This document shows positions 9,255 to 18,354 of a DNA stretch of 64,000 nucleotides, piece after piece. The DNA lies in the NCBI GenBank assembly GCA_964502175.1, contig CAZCVE010000039.1:29033-93032 (forward strand). The letters are read 5' to 3'. Source of the DNA: JAFLCL01 sp964502175 (lineage in GTDB: Bacteria > Myxococcota_A > Polyangia > Polyangiales > Sandaracinaceae). The notes beneath the pieces are model-generated. The model saw only the letters and a list, made by a program, of their open reading frames with translations, had not been told where the DNA came from and ran no database searches. Every line of letters begins with the position of its first letter. The first letter of the stretch is position 1. A program made the translations under genes and the position numbers.

Positions 9255-9333
9255 GCGCGTGGGAGACTAGTACGTCGGTCCGGGAGTTCGATCCGGTTCT
9301 CCGAGTCCGTCGGTTCGAAAGCTCGGCCGAGGA

Positions 9334-10722
9334 TCAGCCGACCTCGAGCGCCGCCAGCGCCTCGTCGAGGACGCGCGCCTTGAGCTCGGTCTCGTCGAGC
9401 TCGCGCGTGACGTCGCTCGCCGCGACGAGGCCGCCGCCCGCGAAGTAGTCGAGGCTCTGGCCGTGGATCTGCGCGGTGCGGATGGCGACCGAGAGCGAGA
9501 GGCCCCCGCCGCGGTCGACGTAGCCGATCGCGCCGCAATAGAAGCCGCGCGCGGCGCGCTCGAGGCCCTCGATGTGCTCCATCGCCGAGAGCTTCGGCGT
9601 GCCCGTGACGCTGCCGGGCGGAAACGTCGCGAGCAACACCTGCCGCAGCGTCACGCTCGCGCGAGCTCGCGCGCGCACCGTCGAGACGAGGTGGTGGAGG
9701 TGCGCGTACGGCTCGACCTCGAACGCGCGGTGCACCTCGACCGAGCCCACGTCGGCGACGCGCCCGAGATCGTTGCGCATCAGGTCGACGATCATCGCGT
9801 GCTCGGCGTGCTCTTTCGGATCGGCGCGCAGCGTCTCGGCCCGCGAGTCGTCGGCCACCGTCGCCGAGCGCGCGATCGTGCCCTTGATCGGCCGCGTCTC
9901 GAGGAGGCCGCTCGCGCGATCCCAGCGGAGGAAGCGCTCCATCGAGCGCGACACGAGCGTGAGCTCGCGACCTCGATCCCCGAGCTCGAGCAGCGCGCCG
10001 TACGGCACGGGGCTCGCGCGTCGCATCGCGGCCGAGAGCGCACGCCCCGGCGCGTCTCCCGCGATCGCCATCGACCAGCGTCGCGCGAGGTTGATCTGGT
10101 AGACGGTTCCGTCGCGCACGAGCGCGAGCGCGTGCTCGATCGATCGACCGTGCACGCTGCGCGGCTCGATCCACGTGCGACGCGCGTTCACCTCGGCGCG
10201 CGCGGCGGGTGCCCGCTCGAGCGCCTCGAGCTCGGCGCGCAGGCGCGCGCACGCGTCGGCCTGATCGCCCACGATCCACACGCGATCGGTCTCGTGGTCG
10301 CCGACCGCGAGCGCCTCGAAGCGATGGAAGAACGCGAGCGGACGCTCGTCGCGCGGATGGCGCTGCGGCCTCCTCAGGCCGAGCTCGCGCGCGCAGGCCC
10401 ACGCGAGGTCGTAGCTGATCGCGCCGATCCACCGCGGCATCGCGGACCGGGCGAGACCGGGCACCACCTCGTCGGTCGAGGGCTCGCGATCGGCCTCGAG
10501 CGCGTCGAAGAGCGAGAGCGGATCGGTCTCGCCGCCGTCGTCGTCGACGACCTCGGTCTCGATCGGTCGCACGCCGAGGAACGAGAAGCGTCCGGGCGCG
10601 GAGCCGTCGTTGCCGTCGAGGAACGCGATCGTGCTCGCGCCGCCGCTCGGCGACGCGGACGCCCACCGCGCGAGGTCGTCGACGCGCGCGTCGAGGCGCT
10701 CGACATGAAGCACGGCGACCAA
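9334..10722 (-). CDS. pabB: aminodeoxychorismate synthase component I (chorismate-binding)
   Basis: This 462-residue protein is a chorismate-utilising enzyme of the anthranilate/aminodeoxychorismate synthase family. The PIKGT motif with lysine at about residue 280 is the hallmark of PabB; TrpE has PIAGT. Other family motifs are GTVYQINLARRW, the HAMIVDLMRNDLGRV segment, FPPGSVTGTPKLSAME and YCGAIGYVDRGGGLSLSVAIRT. It should convert chorismate to 4-amino-4-deoxychorismate for folate synthesis, with an amidotransferase partner that is not in this window. The gene is divergent from the Kelch-like lipoprotein gene, and an inverted repeat lies between them. The start is GTG. Confidence 0.9.
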   Translation of the reverse strand: MVAVLHVERLDARVDDLARWASASPSGGASTIAFLDGNDGSAPGRFSFLGVRPIETEVVDDDGGETDPLSLFDALEADREPSTDEVVPGLARSAMPRWIGAISYDLAWACARELGLRRPQRHPRDERPLAFFHRFEALAVGDHETDRVWIVGDQADACARLRAELEALERAPAARAEVNARRTWIEPRSVHGRSIEHALALVRDGTVYQINLARRWSMAIAGDAPGRALSAAMRRASPVPYGALLELGDRGRELTLVSRSMERFLRWDRASGLLETRPIKGTIARSATVADDSRAETLRADPKEHAEHAMIVDLMRNDLGRVADVGSVEVHRAFEVEPYAHLHHLVSTVRARARASVTLRQVLLATFPPGSVTGTPKLSAMEHIEGLERAARGFYCGAIGYVDRGGGLSLSVAIRTAQIHGQSLDYFAGGGLVAASDVTRELDETELKARVLDEALAALEVG

Positions 10723-10733
10723 GGCGCGCGCGC

Positions 10734-10760
10734 TTTACCCAACCAAGCGCGCACGGTAAA
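10734..10760. promoter_or_regulatory. inverted repeat TTTACC...GGTAAA between divergent genes
   Basis: TTTACC and GGTAAA, separated by 15 bases and flanked by imperfectly paired GC-rich arms, lie in the 49-base gap between pabB and the Kelch-like lipoprotein gene. The AT-containing half-sites stand out in this GC-rich gap. It could be an operator serving both divergent genes or a hairpin in a leader. The sequence does not tell which. Confidence 0.4.
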
Positions 10761-10771
10761 GGCCGCGCGCC

Positions 10772-12211
10772 TTGCGATCGCGCGCCTCGACCCTCCTCCG
10801 ACGCCTCGCTCCGCCCACGCTGGGGCTCGCGTCGATCGCCACGATGACCGGCGGATGCGACGACTCGCGCGCGCCGTTCTCGATCGAGATCGTGTCGGCC
10901 GCGGGCACCGATCCGGTCGCCGGCGCCTCGAGCGGACGCCTCCGCGTGCTCGTCGCGCAGGACGGTCAGCCCACGCGCGATCAGGGCGTCGACCTCGTGG
11001 GAGGCACGTTCCAGCTCGACGTCGCGATCGCCGACTTCGTCTCGCCCACGCGCATCGGCGTCGAGCTCGTGCGCGACGGCGTGACGTCGGTCGGCGCTGT
11101 GCCGAGCTTTCGTCCGATCGGCTTCCCGTTCGTGAGCATCCCCGTGGTGCCGCGCGGCACGTGCGAGCCGCTCGCGCCGCAGCGGCTCGCCACGCCACGA
11201 GCGGGTGCGACGCTGGTCACCCTCGACGCGCTCATCCTGCTGATCGGCGGCCTCGACGGAACCGCCGCGCCCGTGCCGGTGGTCGAGCGCTTCACCACGC
11301 AGCTGCTCGGCGCCGACGAAGGATCGATCGCTGCGCTCCGCGACGAGCTCGCGATCGGACGCGCGCGCGGTGTGCGCCTCGTGTCGACGGAGCACGCGAT
11401 CGTGCTGTCGGCTGCGCGCACGATCGATCTGAACCTCTCGTCGGGCGCGATCCCCGTGGTCGGCGATCTCGCGGGCGTGCACGCAGGCACGGGCGAGCGA
11501 TCGGCGATCGTCGATCTCTCGGGCAACGGTCTCGCGCTCGTGGGTGGCGCCGAGGGCGCCGATGGAGTCGCGCGCGTCTCGTGGATCACGATCGATCGCA
11601 ACGTCACGAGCAGCGCGCTGCCGAGCCCGCGCCGTGACGCCGCTGCGTCGTCGTGGGGGAGCGCCGAGGGCGTCCTGATCGCAGGCGGCAACGCCACGGG
11701 CGCCTCGACGTTCCTCTTCGCGCCGAGCGCGATCGCGTCGCGAGAGAACGTGCGCGCGTTCGACGTCGTCGGAGACGAGATGCGCGTGCTCCGCGGCGGC
11801 GCGCTCGTGCGATCACCCGAGGGCACAGCGGCGCTCTACGTCGGCGCGATCGACGAGACCGGCGAGCCCACCGACGAGACGTGGATCGTGACCGGCTGCC
11901 CCGCGAGCTGCACGGCGAGCGAGGGCCCCGCGTGGCCGCACCCGCGCACCGGCTTCGCGTTCGCACAGACCACCGCGGGCGGTTGGATCGTGGGTGGCCG
12001 CGACGCGAGCGGCGCCGTCGCGTTCGCGGATCGCGTCACGTGGTCGGGCACCACACCGACGCTCACCGCCGTGCTGCTGCACGACGCGCGCGAGGACGCT
12101 GCGATCACGCCGATCGCGGGCGGCCTCGTGCTCGTCGGTGGCGGTCGCGACGCGAGCGGCGTGCGCGCCGACTTCGAGCTCTGCGCCCCCGATCAGCTCG
12201 AAGCGCTCTGA
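10772..12211 (+). CDS. Kelch-like beta-propeller lipoprotein, unknown function
   Basis: This 479-residue protein begins with a signal ending in MTGGCDDS, a plausible lipobox. Recurrent glycine-pair segments such as LILLIGGLDGTAAPVPVVE, GNGLALVGGAEG, GVLIAGGNATG, GWIVGGRDASG and GLVLVGGGRDASG are typical of Kelch-type blades. A beta-propeller fold at the cell surface is therefore likely. No ligand or catalytic residues are apparent. The start appears to be TTG; no better-placed ATG exists before the lipobox. It is divergent from pabB. Confidence 0.75.
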   Translation: MRSRASTLLRRLAPPTLGLASIATMTGGCDDSRAPFSIEIVSAAGTDPVAGASSGRLRVLVAQDGQPTRDQGVDLVGGTFQLDVAIADFVSPTRIGVELVRDGVTSVGAVPSFRPIGFPFVSIPVVPRGTCEPLAPQRLATPRAGATLVTLDALILLIGGLDGTAAPVPVVERFTTQLLGADEGSIAALRDELAIGRARGVRLVSTEHAIVLSAARTIDLNLSSGAIPVVGDLAGVHAGTGERSAIVDLSGNGLALVGGAEGADGVARVSWITIDRNVTSSALPSPRRDAAASSWGSAEGVLIAGGNATGASTFLFAPSAIASRENVRAFDVVGDEMRVLRGGALVRSPEGTAALYVGAIDETGEPTDETWIVTGCPASCTASEGPAWPHPRTGFAFAQTTAGGWIVGGRDASGAVAFADRVTWSGTTPTLTAVLLHDAREDAAITPIAGGLVLVGGGRDASGVRADFELCAPDQLEAL

Positions 12212-12356
12212 AGCTCCGTCGAGAAGCCAGCGCTCTGGGAGATCGCCGCGACCACGGCGTCGTCGGCCATGCGACGACCGGGGTTCCGTCCGCGCGAACG
12301 CAGTGATTCGCCGATTGAATCCCCAAGATCGCGGCGTTTTTGCGTGTCGGAGGGCG

Positions 12357-13727
12357 ATGCCGCGTCGCCTCTTGGTCTCGGTCTCGATGCTCGGCCTCGG
12401 CGCCGTCGGAGGTACCGCGCACGCGCTCGAGGCGCACGTGGTCGCGGTCGATGTGCCGAGCGCTCTGGTCGAGGTGCGTCCCGAGCCGCCGCTCGCGGCG
12501 TGGATCGAGGCCGCGCGTCGCGTGACCGTGCGCGTCGGCGATCCCAGCGGCGCGAGCGGCAGCGGGACATTCGTGTCGAACGAGGGCCACGTGCTCACCG
12601 CGCTCCACGTGATCGAGGGCCTCGCGCGTGTCGTCGTCACCACGCCCGACGGCGTCGCGCACCGCGCCCGGGTGCTCCACCGAGACGAGGCGCGTGACCT
12701 CGCGCTGCTCGATCTCGACACGGCCACGCCCGACTGTGTGACGCGCGCGGCGGGCGATCCGCACGATCCGTGGCTCGTGGCCACGGGCTTCGCGGGCGCG
12801 CTCGAGGGCCTGCGCTCGCCGTCGATCACGATCGGCATGCGCCTCGGTCCCGAGCCGCTCCCGGCCGACGCGGTGGTCGTCCCTCGCGAGCTCGCGAGCC
12901 TGCACGTGGCGCCCGGCATGAGCGGCGGTCCCGTGCTCGACGCGCGCGGTCGGCTCGTGGGGATCGTCGTCGCGATGGGCCGCTTCGCGCCGCTCGCCGC
13001 GCTCGACGAGGCCTCGCCGCTCTCACGCTTGTCCTGCGACGCAGCCGCGCGCGCGGCGGTGCTGCCCGCCGTGATCGAGAACCAGCACCACGAGCCCGAT
13101 CGCGACGCGAGCCTCGCGGCCACGCTGCCGCCGCTCGATCCCACGCTCGCGGGTCACACCGTCGAGATCGATCTCTCGTGGGGCGTCGTGCTCGAAGGTG
13201 TCGTCGTCGCGCCCGAGCTCGTCTTGACGCTCGCCACGCCAGAGCTCGAGGCCTCACGCGCGCGCGTCACACGCCCCGACACCCTCCCGGCGGACGTCGC
13301 GATCGAGCTCGTCGCGACCGACGGTGAGCTCGCCCTCGTGCGCATCCCGGGCCTCGCGAGCCCTCCGATCGCCCTCCGAACAGGGCGTTCTCGCGCGCAG
13401 GTCGGTGGTGTGCTGCGCGGCGCGATCACGACGACACCCGGCGTGATCGGCGCGCTCGATCAGCGTCCGGGGCACCTCCGGCCGTTCGTCCCGACGCCGC
13501 CGGGTCGACACTGCGGGACGCTGCTCGCGATGCGTCACGCCGCGTCACCGAACGTCGTGCTCGCGCAGCCCGTGCTCGCGCACGACGCGGTCGCGATGCG
13601 CGGCGAGCTGCTCGTCGACGACGACGGCATGCCGCGCGCGATCCACGTGGGACATCACACGAGCGGGCTCGGCTATGCGGTCGACCTCGTCGACGCGCTC
13701 GCGCGCTTCGGTTCGCTCGTGCGCTGA
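12357..13727 (+). CDS. secreted trypsin-like serine protease, possibly with a second inactive domain
   Basis: The ATG start gives a signal peptide (PRRLLVSVSMLGLGAVGGTAHA) and a mature protein of about 430 residues. The first domain has the chymotrypsin-fold catalytic triad: His in VLTALHVIEG, Asp in ARDLALLDLD, and Ser in HVAPGMSGGPVLDARGRLVG. It resembles S1C/HtrA-like proteases but shows no PDZ domain. The C-terminal 200 residues look like a second, degenerate trypsin-like domain (VVLEGVVVAPELVLTLATPE, then GELALVRIPGL) lacking a recognisable GDSGG-like site. It probably acts in the periplasm or outside the cell. It is convergent with the cytochrome-like gene downstream. Confidence 0.8.
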   Translation: MPRRLLVSVSMLGLGAVGGTAHALEAHVVAVDVPSALVEVRPEPPLAAWIEAARRVTVRVGDPSGASGSGTFVSNEGHVLTALHVIEGLARVVVTTPDGVAHRARVLHRDEARDLALLDLDTATPDCVTRAAGDPHDPWLVATGFAGALEGLRSPSITIGMRLGPEPLPADAVVVPRELASLHVAPGMSGGPVLDARGRLVGIVVAMGRFAPLAALDEASPLSRLSCDAAARAAVLPAVIENQHHEPDRDASLAATLPPLDPTLAGHTVEIDLSWGVVLEGVVVAPELVLTLATPELEASRARVTRPDTLPADVAIELVATDGELALVRIPGLASPPIALRTGRSRAQVGGVLRGAITTTPGVIGALDQRPGHLRPFVPTPPGRHCGTLLAMRHAASPNVVLAQPVLAHDAVAMRGELLVDDDGMPRAIHVGHHTSGLGYAVDLVDALARFGSLVR

Positions 13728-13741
13728 GACGGGTCCCGCGT

Positions 13742-15307
13742 CTACGACGGTCGGCGACGCGTCCAGAGGATCGCGATCACGACGGCCAGCGCGATCATCG
13801 CGCCGATGCCGAGCGGCAGCGCGAGGCTGTTCTCGTCGGCCGTGTCGGTCGGCGGGCTGTCGTCGTCTGGCGCGTCGGGCTCGGACGCCGCCGGCGCGTC
13901 GGGGGCCGAAGGCTCTGACGAAGCGTCGTCGGTCTCGGCATCTCCCTCGTCGCGCGACGGCATCTCGCTGGTGACCCCGATCTGGGTATCCGCGCGGGCG
14001 AGCATCGCAAACGGAGGCGGCGGAGGCAGCGGAGGTTGCGGGGGATCGCACACGGCCTCGGTGGCGTGGCTGCGGCAGTACGCGGCGAAGCCGAGCGCGA
14101 GCTGGAGCGAGTAGTCGAGGTGATGCAGGCGAGGCACGGCGAGCGTCGCGCCGACGCCCTGCGGCACGTTGCGGAAGTACTCATCGAATTCCGCGTCGCA
14201 CGTCGGCCGCGGCGTGCTCGGGTCTTCGTCGCAGTTCCACGACGGCGCCATCCCCAGGCCAACGACTTGAGGCAGCATGTCCCGCGTCGCGGCGCGCGCG
14301 TGGCACGAGACACACGAGGACCTCGGGTTGTCGACGGGACCGTTGCCGCGCCCTGCCAGGCCGAAGTGCTGAACCGAAGCGGCGTGTGGATCGACGGGGG
14401 CCGCGATGAGCGCGTCGTTGACCCAGCCTTGCTGGAGATCCGCGTTCACGTACGCGCCGTCGTCATGCCAGTGCGTGCGCACGTTCGGATCGTTTCCCCA
14501 CACCGCCGTCACTGGAACGAGGCGCTCCCAGATCGTGCTGCCGCTCGCCGCGGCGCTGTAGACGAACGTGCCGAACACCCAGCCCGTCTCGGTCGCGCGG
14601 TCGTCACGCACGGCGACGTCGACCTGGAGAAGACGCACCGTCAGGATCTGGCGCGTCGTCTGGTTCTGCTGGCAGACGCGCGTCGGGAACACGTGGGCGC
14701 TGAGCTCGAGCGAGCGGTCCAGGAAGGGCACCTCGTCGATGGGCGCCATCGTGAAGAGGAACTTGATCGCGACCGTCCCGCGCGGAAACGACGCATGCTC
14801 TGGGTGCGGCGGGCCGTTCGGATCGGGCCAGACGCGGCCGATCGTCCAGCCGCCGCGCGGATCGTAGAGACCGACCGCCCAGTTCGCGTGACTGCCAGTC
14901 TGCCCCTGGGCCAGCTCACGCGGGCGCGAGTAGCGCTCCTGCGTCAGGCCGTGCGCGAGCTCGCGACCGCTGCACCAGTCCGGCGTGAGCCACGGTGCGT
15001 GGAACCAGGGCTGTTCGCTGCCGCTCCGAATGCCCGTGGACGTCGTCGTCTCGGCGATCGCGTAGTCGAGGACGGCCTCGAGGTACTGCGCGGGCGCTAC
15101 GTCGAACGCGATCGTGTCCCACGGACGCGGCTCGTCGGCGGGCTCGGTCTGCGGGTACTCGTCCCGCAGCTCGAATCGCGGGCCGTCATAGCCGGCGGGC
15201 TCGGGGTGATCCGGCTGTCGATCGGGAAACTGCGCATGCACGCTCGCCGGCAGCGCTGCGAGCAGCAACGCCGCGGCGGCACCCAAGAACCCCCCTCGAT
15301 CTCGCAT
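13742..15307 (-). CDS. membrane-anchored protein with one c-type heme motif
   Basis: This 521-residue protein has an N-terminal signal peptide ending SVHAQ, a long globular part rich in Trp and His, and one CXXCH motif (SCVSCHARAATRD, near residue 330). An acidic Ser/Pro/Asp linker and a C-terminal membrane helix (LGIGAMIALAVVIAILW) with an RRR stop follow. This layout fits an extracytoplasmic cytochrome-c-like protein tethered by its C-terminus. I do not recognise a specific enzyme. It is convergent with the protease gene and has no obvious operon partners. Confidence 0.75.
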   Translation of the reverse strand: MRDRGGFLGAAAALLLAALPASVHAQFPDRQPDHPEPAGYDGPRFELRDEYPQTEPADEPRPWDTIAFDVAPAQYLEAVLDYAIAETTTSTGIRSGSEQPWFHAPWLTPDWCSGRELAHGLTQERYSRPRELAQGQTGSHANWAVGLYDPRGGWTIGRVWPDPNGPPHPEHASFPRGTVAIKFLFTMAPIDEVPFLDRSLELSAHVFPTRVCQQNQTTRQILTVRLLQVDVAVRDDRATETGWVFGTFVYSAAASGSTIWERLVPVTAVWGNDPNVRTHWHDDGAYVNADLQQGWVNDALIAAPVDPHAASVQHFGLAGRGNGPVDNPRSSCVSCHARAATRDMLPQVVGLGMAPSWNCDEDPSTPRPTCDAEFDEYFRNVPQGVGATLAVPRLHHLDYSLQLALGFAAYCRSHATEAVCDPPQPPLPPPPPFAMLARADTQIGVTSEMPSRDEGDAETDDASSEPSAPDAPAASEPDAPDDDSPPTDTADENSLALPLGIGAMIALAVVIAILWTRRRPS

Positions 15308-15430
15308 CTCGATCTCTCCGTGCGGTGAGCGCGGAGAATCACCGCAACCGCCCCGGCGCGCAACGATCGCCGTGCGCCCCGACGCGAGGGAGACGAGTCG
15401 ACGGCCGGGTCGGCCGTCACCGTGCGAGGA

Positions 15431-15481
15431 TCACTGACCGTGCCGGTTCACCGACCGTGCCGGTTCACTGACCATGACAGG
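15431..15481. repeat. three tandem 17-nt repeats
   Basis: Three head-to-tail copies of a 17-base unit of the form TCACTGACCGTGCCGGT are visible. The second copy has one change, and the third is more diverged and contains the stop codon of the small minus-strand gene. The repeat lies between two minus-strand genes and may reflect replication slippage. Confidence 0.65.
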
Positions 15482-15713
15482 GAAGGTTGGACTCGCCGTC
15501 CTGCGCGTGCGCCTGCGCCGCCGCCATCGGGCAGCCGCTCGACGCGCCGCAGCACTCGCCGCAGCCCATCGCCGACTTCACGGCCACGGCGCCCGACGCG
15601 CCCATCATGGCGGCGACGGCGATCGCGGCCCAGCGTCCGCGCGGAGAGAGCGCCTGCCAGCGCTGACGGACGAGGTGCGAGGTGAGACCGAGGATCGAGG
15701 TGGGGCGTTCCAT
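15465..15713 (-). CDS. small Cys-rich single-pass membrane protein
   Basis: The product is 82 residues and not recognised. It has one membrane segment (WAAIAVAAMMGASGAVAV) followed at once by a cysteine-rich stretch with GCGECCGASSGCP, and ends in SNLPCHGQ. Six cysteines and a nearby methionine suggest metal binding or disulfides on the outer face. The stop codon lies inside a tandem 17-nt repeat, so the C-terminus may be unstable between strains. It is transcribed away from the lipoprotein gene to its right. Confidence 0.55.
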   Translation of the reverse strand: MERPTSILGLTSHLVRQRWQALSPRGRWAAIAVAAMMGASGAVAVKSAMGCGECCGASSGCPMAAAQAHAQDGESNLPCHGQ

Positions 15714-15839
15714 GAGCCCGAGCGTACGGGACGTCCGGGCCGATCACCAACCGACCCATGCTGCGTTCTCGTGAAGCAGTGTTGCGAACCAGAGCGGGTG
15801 CCCGTTGCGCCCGAAGAATCGCAACGGCACCATCCCCCG

Positions 15840-17567
15840 ATGGTACTCGGACGATGGGTGGACGGCGTGCTCGCCGCGACGGCGATCGGCGCGGTGGTTG
15901 GCTGCGGTGGCGACCCTCTGCCTGCGCCCGACGCGAGCGCGCTTCCGGGCATGGACGCGTTCACCGAGCCTTCGATGGATGCGCACACCGCGTCGCCGGA
16001 CGCTCGCACCGGGGAGTGTGAGGGCGCTGCGACGGCTTGCTCGAGCCTCGATCCGGCTGCCTGCACCAGCGTGATGGGCTGTGTCGTCACGTCGTGTCGC
16101 GGCTTCCCGGTCGCATGCGCGCGCCTGCTCACGATGGCGGAGTGCGATCAGCAGGACGGCTGCAGCTGGTCGGGCGCGTGCGGCGGGTCCCCGCGAGAGT
16201 GCACGACGCTCAGCGACACCGAGTGCGCGATGCAGATCGGGTGCGTCGTGGGATCGCGCGGCTGCAGCGGGTTTGCGACTGCGTGCAGCGCCTTCGAGCG
16301 CGCTCGCTGTCTCGAGCAGCCCGGTTGCATGTACACGCCGGACGCCGGACGTGACGCGGGTCCGCCCGACGCCGCGCCGATGCCGTGCGCGCCAGGGAGT
16401 ACGCCGCTCCGCGTACGAGTGGTCGGGGCGAACGATGCCCCGATGGCGGGGGCTGCGGTGCGCACGGAAGGTGAGTCGTGCGGGATCGGCTTCGAGGCCA
16501 CGAGCGGCGCCGACGGAGTCGTCACGTTCATGGTCGATGCCGCGCTCGGACCCTGGTCCATCACCGCCGCGCGAGCCGGCTACAGCGCCGTCAGCGTAGT
16601 CGACGTTCTCGGCTTCGACTTCGCCGGCGACGTGCGGCTCGACGCGATCACCCCACCGAGCACGGAGTCGTACCCCGCGAGCGGCACCTTCTCGCCCGTG
16701 CGCCTCACGAGCCTCTACAAGGTGGACACCTACGACTTCGAGACGGTGACCGACTCCCGCGGCTCTTGGTCGAGCAATCACTACGTCGAGTCACCGCCCT
16801 CGCCGCTACGGTTCGTGGCTCTCGAGCTCGCGCGAGGTGAGGAGGCGCTCGACATCGCCGTGAGCCCCGAGATGGTCCGGCCCCGTGGCCCGGTCACCGA
16901 CGTTGCCCTGACGTTCTCTTCGACCCCGGTTCGCTTGCGCTCGCTGCGAGTGACCCTTCCGCCGGCCGGGCCCCTCAGCGTCGCCAGCCCCAGCTACTTC
17001 GAGGTCCAGCATGCGCTGCCCTCCGGCTCGTACGTCGTCGTGGGCAGCGCCGCGCTCGCGGCCTTCACTACCTCGGAGCTCACGTTCGCGGTCCGCGACT
17101 TCGCGACCTTCCCGATGAACTTCCTCTACACCTCGTCGGACACTGGCCTCTTCCAGCTCAACGTGTTCAGGAGCGGTCCCAACGAGGACGCCACCATCGC
17201 GATCGGACAGCTGGAAGACCTCTCCATGTCGGGGCTCGACCTCGCCGACGCGCGAGTCACGGCCTCGGGGACCGGCTGGGCCTGGATCGGCTTCCACGTG
17301 GGCGAGAGCGAGACACAACCCCCCCGCTGGCGCATCTTCGGAGCGCTCGCGGCCGACGGAGCGCCAACGTCGATCGAGGTGCCGCGATTGCCGACCGGGA
17401 TCTCGGCAGCCGACCTCGGTCTGCTCGGGGCCACGTCGGTTCTGCCGATCGTGATCGAGACCGAGGCCGTCCCGCCCTGGTCGCTTCGGGCGTCGAACCA
17501 AGGCGTGATGGGCTACCGCGCGACGGCCGCCGGTAGCTATCAGTCCATCGACTCCCGAGGTCGCTGA
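15840..17567 (+). CDS. Cys-rich lipoprotein with carboxypeptidase-regulatory-like domain
   Basis: The protein is about 575 residues, counted from the ATG that gives a signal peptide ending AIGAVVGCGGD. The next part contains Asp/Pro-rich linker sequence and three similar cysteine modules, for example CSSLDPAACTSVMGCVV, DEC-like CTTLSDTECAMQIGCVV and CSAFERARCLEQPGCMY, each about 35-50 residues. A beta domain with VRVVGANDAPMAGAAVRTEG and GADGVVTFMVDA resembles a carboxypeptidase-regulatory (CarboxypepD_reg) fold. The rest is beta-rich without a recognised motif. A surface role is likely; the function is unknown. Confidence 0.75.
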   Translation: MVLGRWVDGVLAATAIGAVVGCGGDPLPAPDASALPGMDAFTEPSMDAHTASPDARTGECEGAATACSSLDPAACTSVMGCVVTSCRGFPVACARLLTMAECDQQDGCSWSGACGGSPRECTTLSDTECAMQIGCVVGSRGCSGFATACSAFERARCLEQPGCMYTPDAGRDAGPPDAAPMPCAPGSTPLRVRVVGANDAPMAGAAVRTEGESCGIGFEATSGADGVVTFMVDAALGPWSITAARAGYSAVSVVDVLGFDFAGDVRLDAITPPSTESYPASGTFSPVRLTSLYKVDTYDFETVTDSRGSWSSNHYVESPPSPLRFVALELARGEEALDIAVSPEMVRPRGPVTDVALTFSSTPVRLRSLRVTLPPAGPLSVASPSYFEVQHALPSGSYVVVGSAALAAFTTSELTFAVRDFATFPMNFLYTSSDTGLFQLNVFRSGPNEDATIAIGQLEDLSMSGLDLADARVTASGTGWAWIGFHVGESETQPPRWRIFGALAADGAPTSIEVPRLPTGISAADLGLLGATSVLPIVIETEAVPPWSLRASNQGVMGYRATAAGSYQSIDSRGR

Positions 17568-17613
17568 CGGCGATTGACAACGCAGGCGACGCCGAGCACG
17601 ACCGGCACCCCGC

Positions 17614-18354
17614 ATGACCGCGTTCCGGCCCTGCATCCTCGTCCCCACGTACGACAACCCGCGCACGATCCGTGACGTGGTCGTGGCGGTGCGCGCGCTC
17701 TGTCCGCACGTGGTCGTCGTCGACGACGCGAGCGGCCCCGAGAACCAGGCCGCGGTCGAGGCGCTCGCGAGAGACGGCCTCGCGATCACCACGCGCCGCG
17801 CGAAGAACGGCGGCAAGGGCGCGGCGGTGAAGACGGGCTTTCAGCTCGCGAAGGAGCACGGCTTCACGCACGCGCTCCAGGTCGATGCCGATGGTCAGCA
17901 CGCGCTCGACGACATCGCGAAGTTCCTCGAGATCGGCGCCGCGCGGCCCGACGCCTGCGTCCTCGGTCAGCCGATCTTCGACGAGACCGCGCCGACGCAC
18001 CGCATGTTCCTGCGTCGCGTGACGATCTTCTGGACGCGCCGCGAGGTCGGCGACGACCGCGTCGGCGATCCGCTCTGCGGCTTTCGCCTCTATCCGATCC
18101 AGCCCGCGCTCGCGACGCAGACGCCCGGCGATCGCATGGACTTCGATCCCGAGATCGTGGTGCGCCTCGCGTGGGCCGAGGTGCCGTTCGTGCACGTGCC
18201 GACGAAGGTTCGCTACTTCACGGCGGCCGAGGGCGGCGTCTCGCACTGGCGCGCGTTCGAGGACAACTGGCTGATCGCGAAGATGCACACGCGCCTCATG
18301 TGGCGCCGCTCGATGCACGTGTTCCTGCGCCGGCCGCTCGTGCTGCCGGGCTGA
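17614..18354 (+). CDS. family 2 glycosyltransferase
   Basis: This 246-residue protein has the GT-A fold signature of GT2. It starts with CILVPTYDNPRTI, has VVVVDDASG and the metal/nucleotide-sugar motif HALQVDADGQH, and contains GDPLCGFRLYP and the acidic FDPEIVVRLAWAEVPF segment. The opening and overall length resemble the glycosyltransferase found in aryl polyene-type lipid clusters, and two acyltransferases of the same flavour lie within 4 kb. That link is an inference because no ketosynthase or carrier protein is present. Its stop codon directly abuts the stop of the convergent lipoprotein gene. Confidence 0.88.
   Translation: MTAFRPCILVPTYDNPRTIRDVVVAVRALCPHVVVVDDASGPENQAAVEALARDGLAITTRRAKNGGKGAAVKTGFQLAKEHGFTHALQVDADGQHALDDIAKFLEIGAARPDACVLGQPIFDETAPTHRMFLRRVTIFWTRREVGDDRVGDPLCGFRLYPIQPALATQTPGDRMDFDPEIVVRLAWAEVPFVHVPTKVRYFTAAEGGVSHWRAFEDNWLIAKMHTRLMWRRSMHVFLRRPLVLPG

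Noticed and set aside
9265..9310. A possible tRNA T-arm (GTTCGATCCGG) between the kinase gene and pabB
   Set aside because: No acceptor stem, anticodon arm or D-arm can be placed around it.
9248..11482. A 744-codon minus-strand frame over pabB and the Kelch-like gene
   Set aside because: The composition is typical of antisense translation, and two genes with clear motifs occupy the same bases.
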